Below, piece by piece: positions 5,820 through 5,851 of a stretch of 5,851 nucleotides of DNA. Source of the stretch: Arcobacter sp. UBA7394 (GTDB lineage: Bacteria > Campylobacterota > Campylobacteria > Campylobacterales > Arcobacteraceae); NCBI GenBank assembly GCA_002470185.1, contig DKNG01000085.1, forward strand, positions 4,572 through 10,422. Direction: 5' to 3'. The notes beneath the pieces were generated by a model. That model saw only the letters and a list, made by a program, of their open reading frames with translations. It was not told the DNA's origin and did not search any database. How positions within the stretch are numbered: the first letter of the stretch is position 1; each line of letters begins with the position of its first letter. A program made the position numbers and the translations under genes.

Positions 5820-5851
5820 TTTAAGAGTAAAACTACTAATAATAACAATAG

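Noticed and set aside
5820..5851. Terminator after the small membrane protein gene
   Set aside because: The last 32 bases contain ACTACTAATAATAACAATAG-like sequence without a stem or T-run. Any terminator lies beyond the window.

Overview
The window is very AT-rich, with short gaps between genes, A/T-rich -10 boxes and no clear -35 boxes. Its protein repertoire (a periplasmic-sensor histidine kinase, DUF420 and DUF3817 membrane proteins, and a regulator start of the kind seen beside SDR genes in Arcobacter) fits a Campylobacterota genome, most likely an Arcobacter-group bacterium. This placement is inferred from sequence style and family recall, not from a search. No RNA genes, mobile elements, CRISPR arrays or long repeats were seen, and no stretch over 300 bases lacks a gene.

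Left part (1-2029, all minus strand). Reading right to left, a promoter near 2060 drives a DUF3817 membrane protein. Its stop codon overlaps the start of a DUF420 membrane protein (TAATG), and the DUF420 family includes the cytochrome oxidase assembly factor CtaM/YozB. After 72 bases comes a short-chain dehydrogenase/reductase (SDR) with its own strong ribosome binding site and possibly its own promoter. Two bases after its stop begins a gene cut off by the window edge, probably an AraC-type regulator. The SDR and regulator look like one transcription unit.

Centre (2030-5413). A compact divergent promoter region (2030-2128) separates the DUF3817 gene from a plus-strand gene for a two-helix potassium-type channel. 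The channel has a TTLGYGD filter and a cytoplasmic pentapeptide-repeat domain. It converges on a large minus-strand gene for a membrane histidine kinase with a periplasmic ABC-substrate-binding-like sensor, a PAS domain and a kinase core, but no receiver and no response regulator gene in view. The two converging genes are 9 bases apart and share a 12-bp hairpin terminator (3024-3051) that includes the channel's last codons and stop and two bases of the kinase stop.

Right end (5414-5851). A second divergent promoter region leads to the kinase on one side and, on the other, to a 98-residue two-helix membrane protein of unknown function.

The genes do not form one obvious pathway. The window looks like ordinary chromosomal sequence of small independent transcription units. 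The most noteworthy items are the pentapeptide-repeat channel, the shared terminator, the coupled DUF3817-DUF420 pair and the homopolymer tracts in the kinase signal peptide. I see no clear evidence of a previously undescribed multi-gene system.
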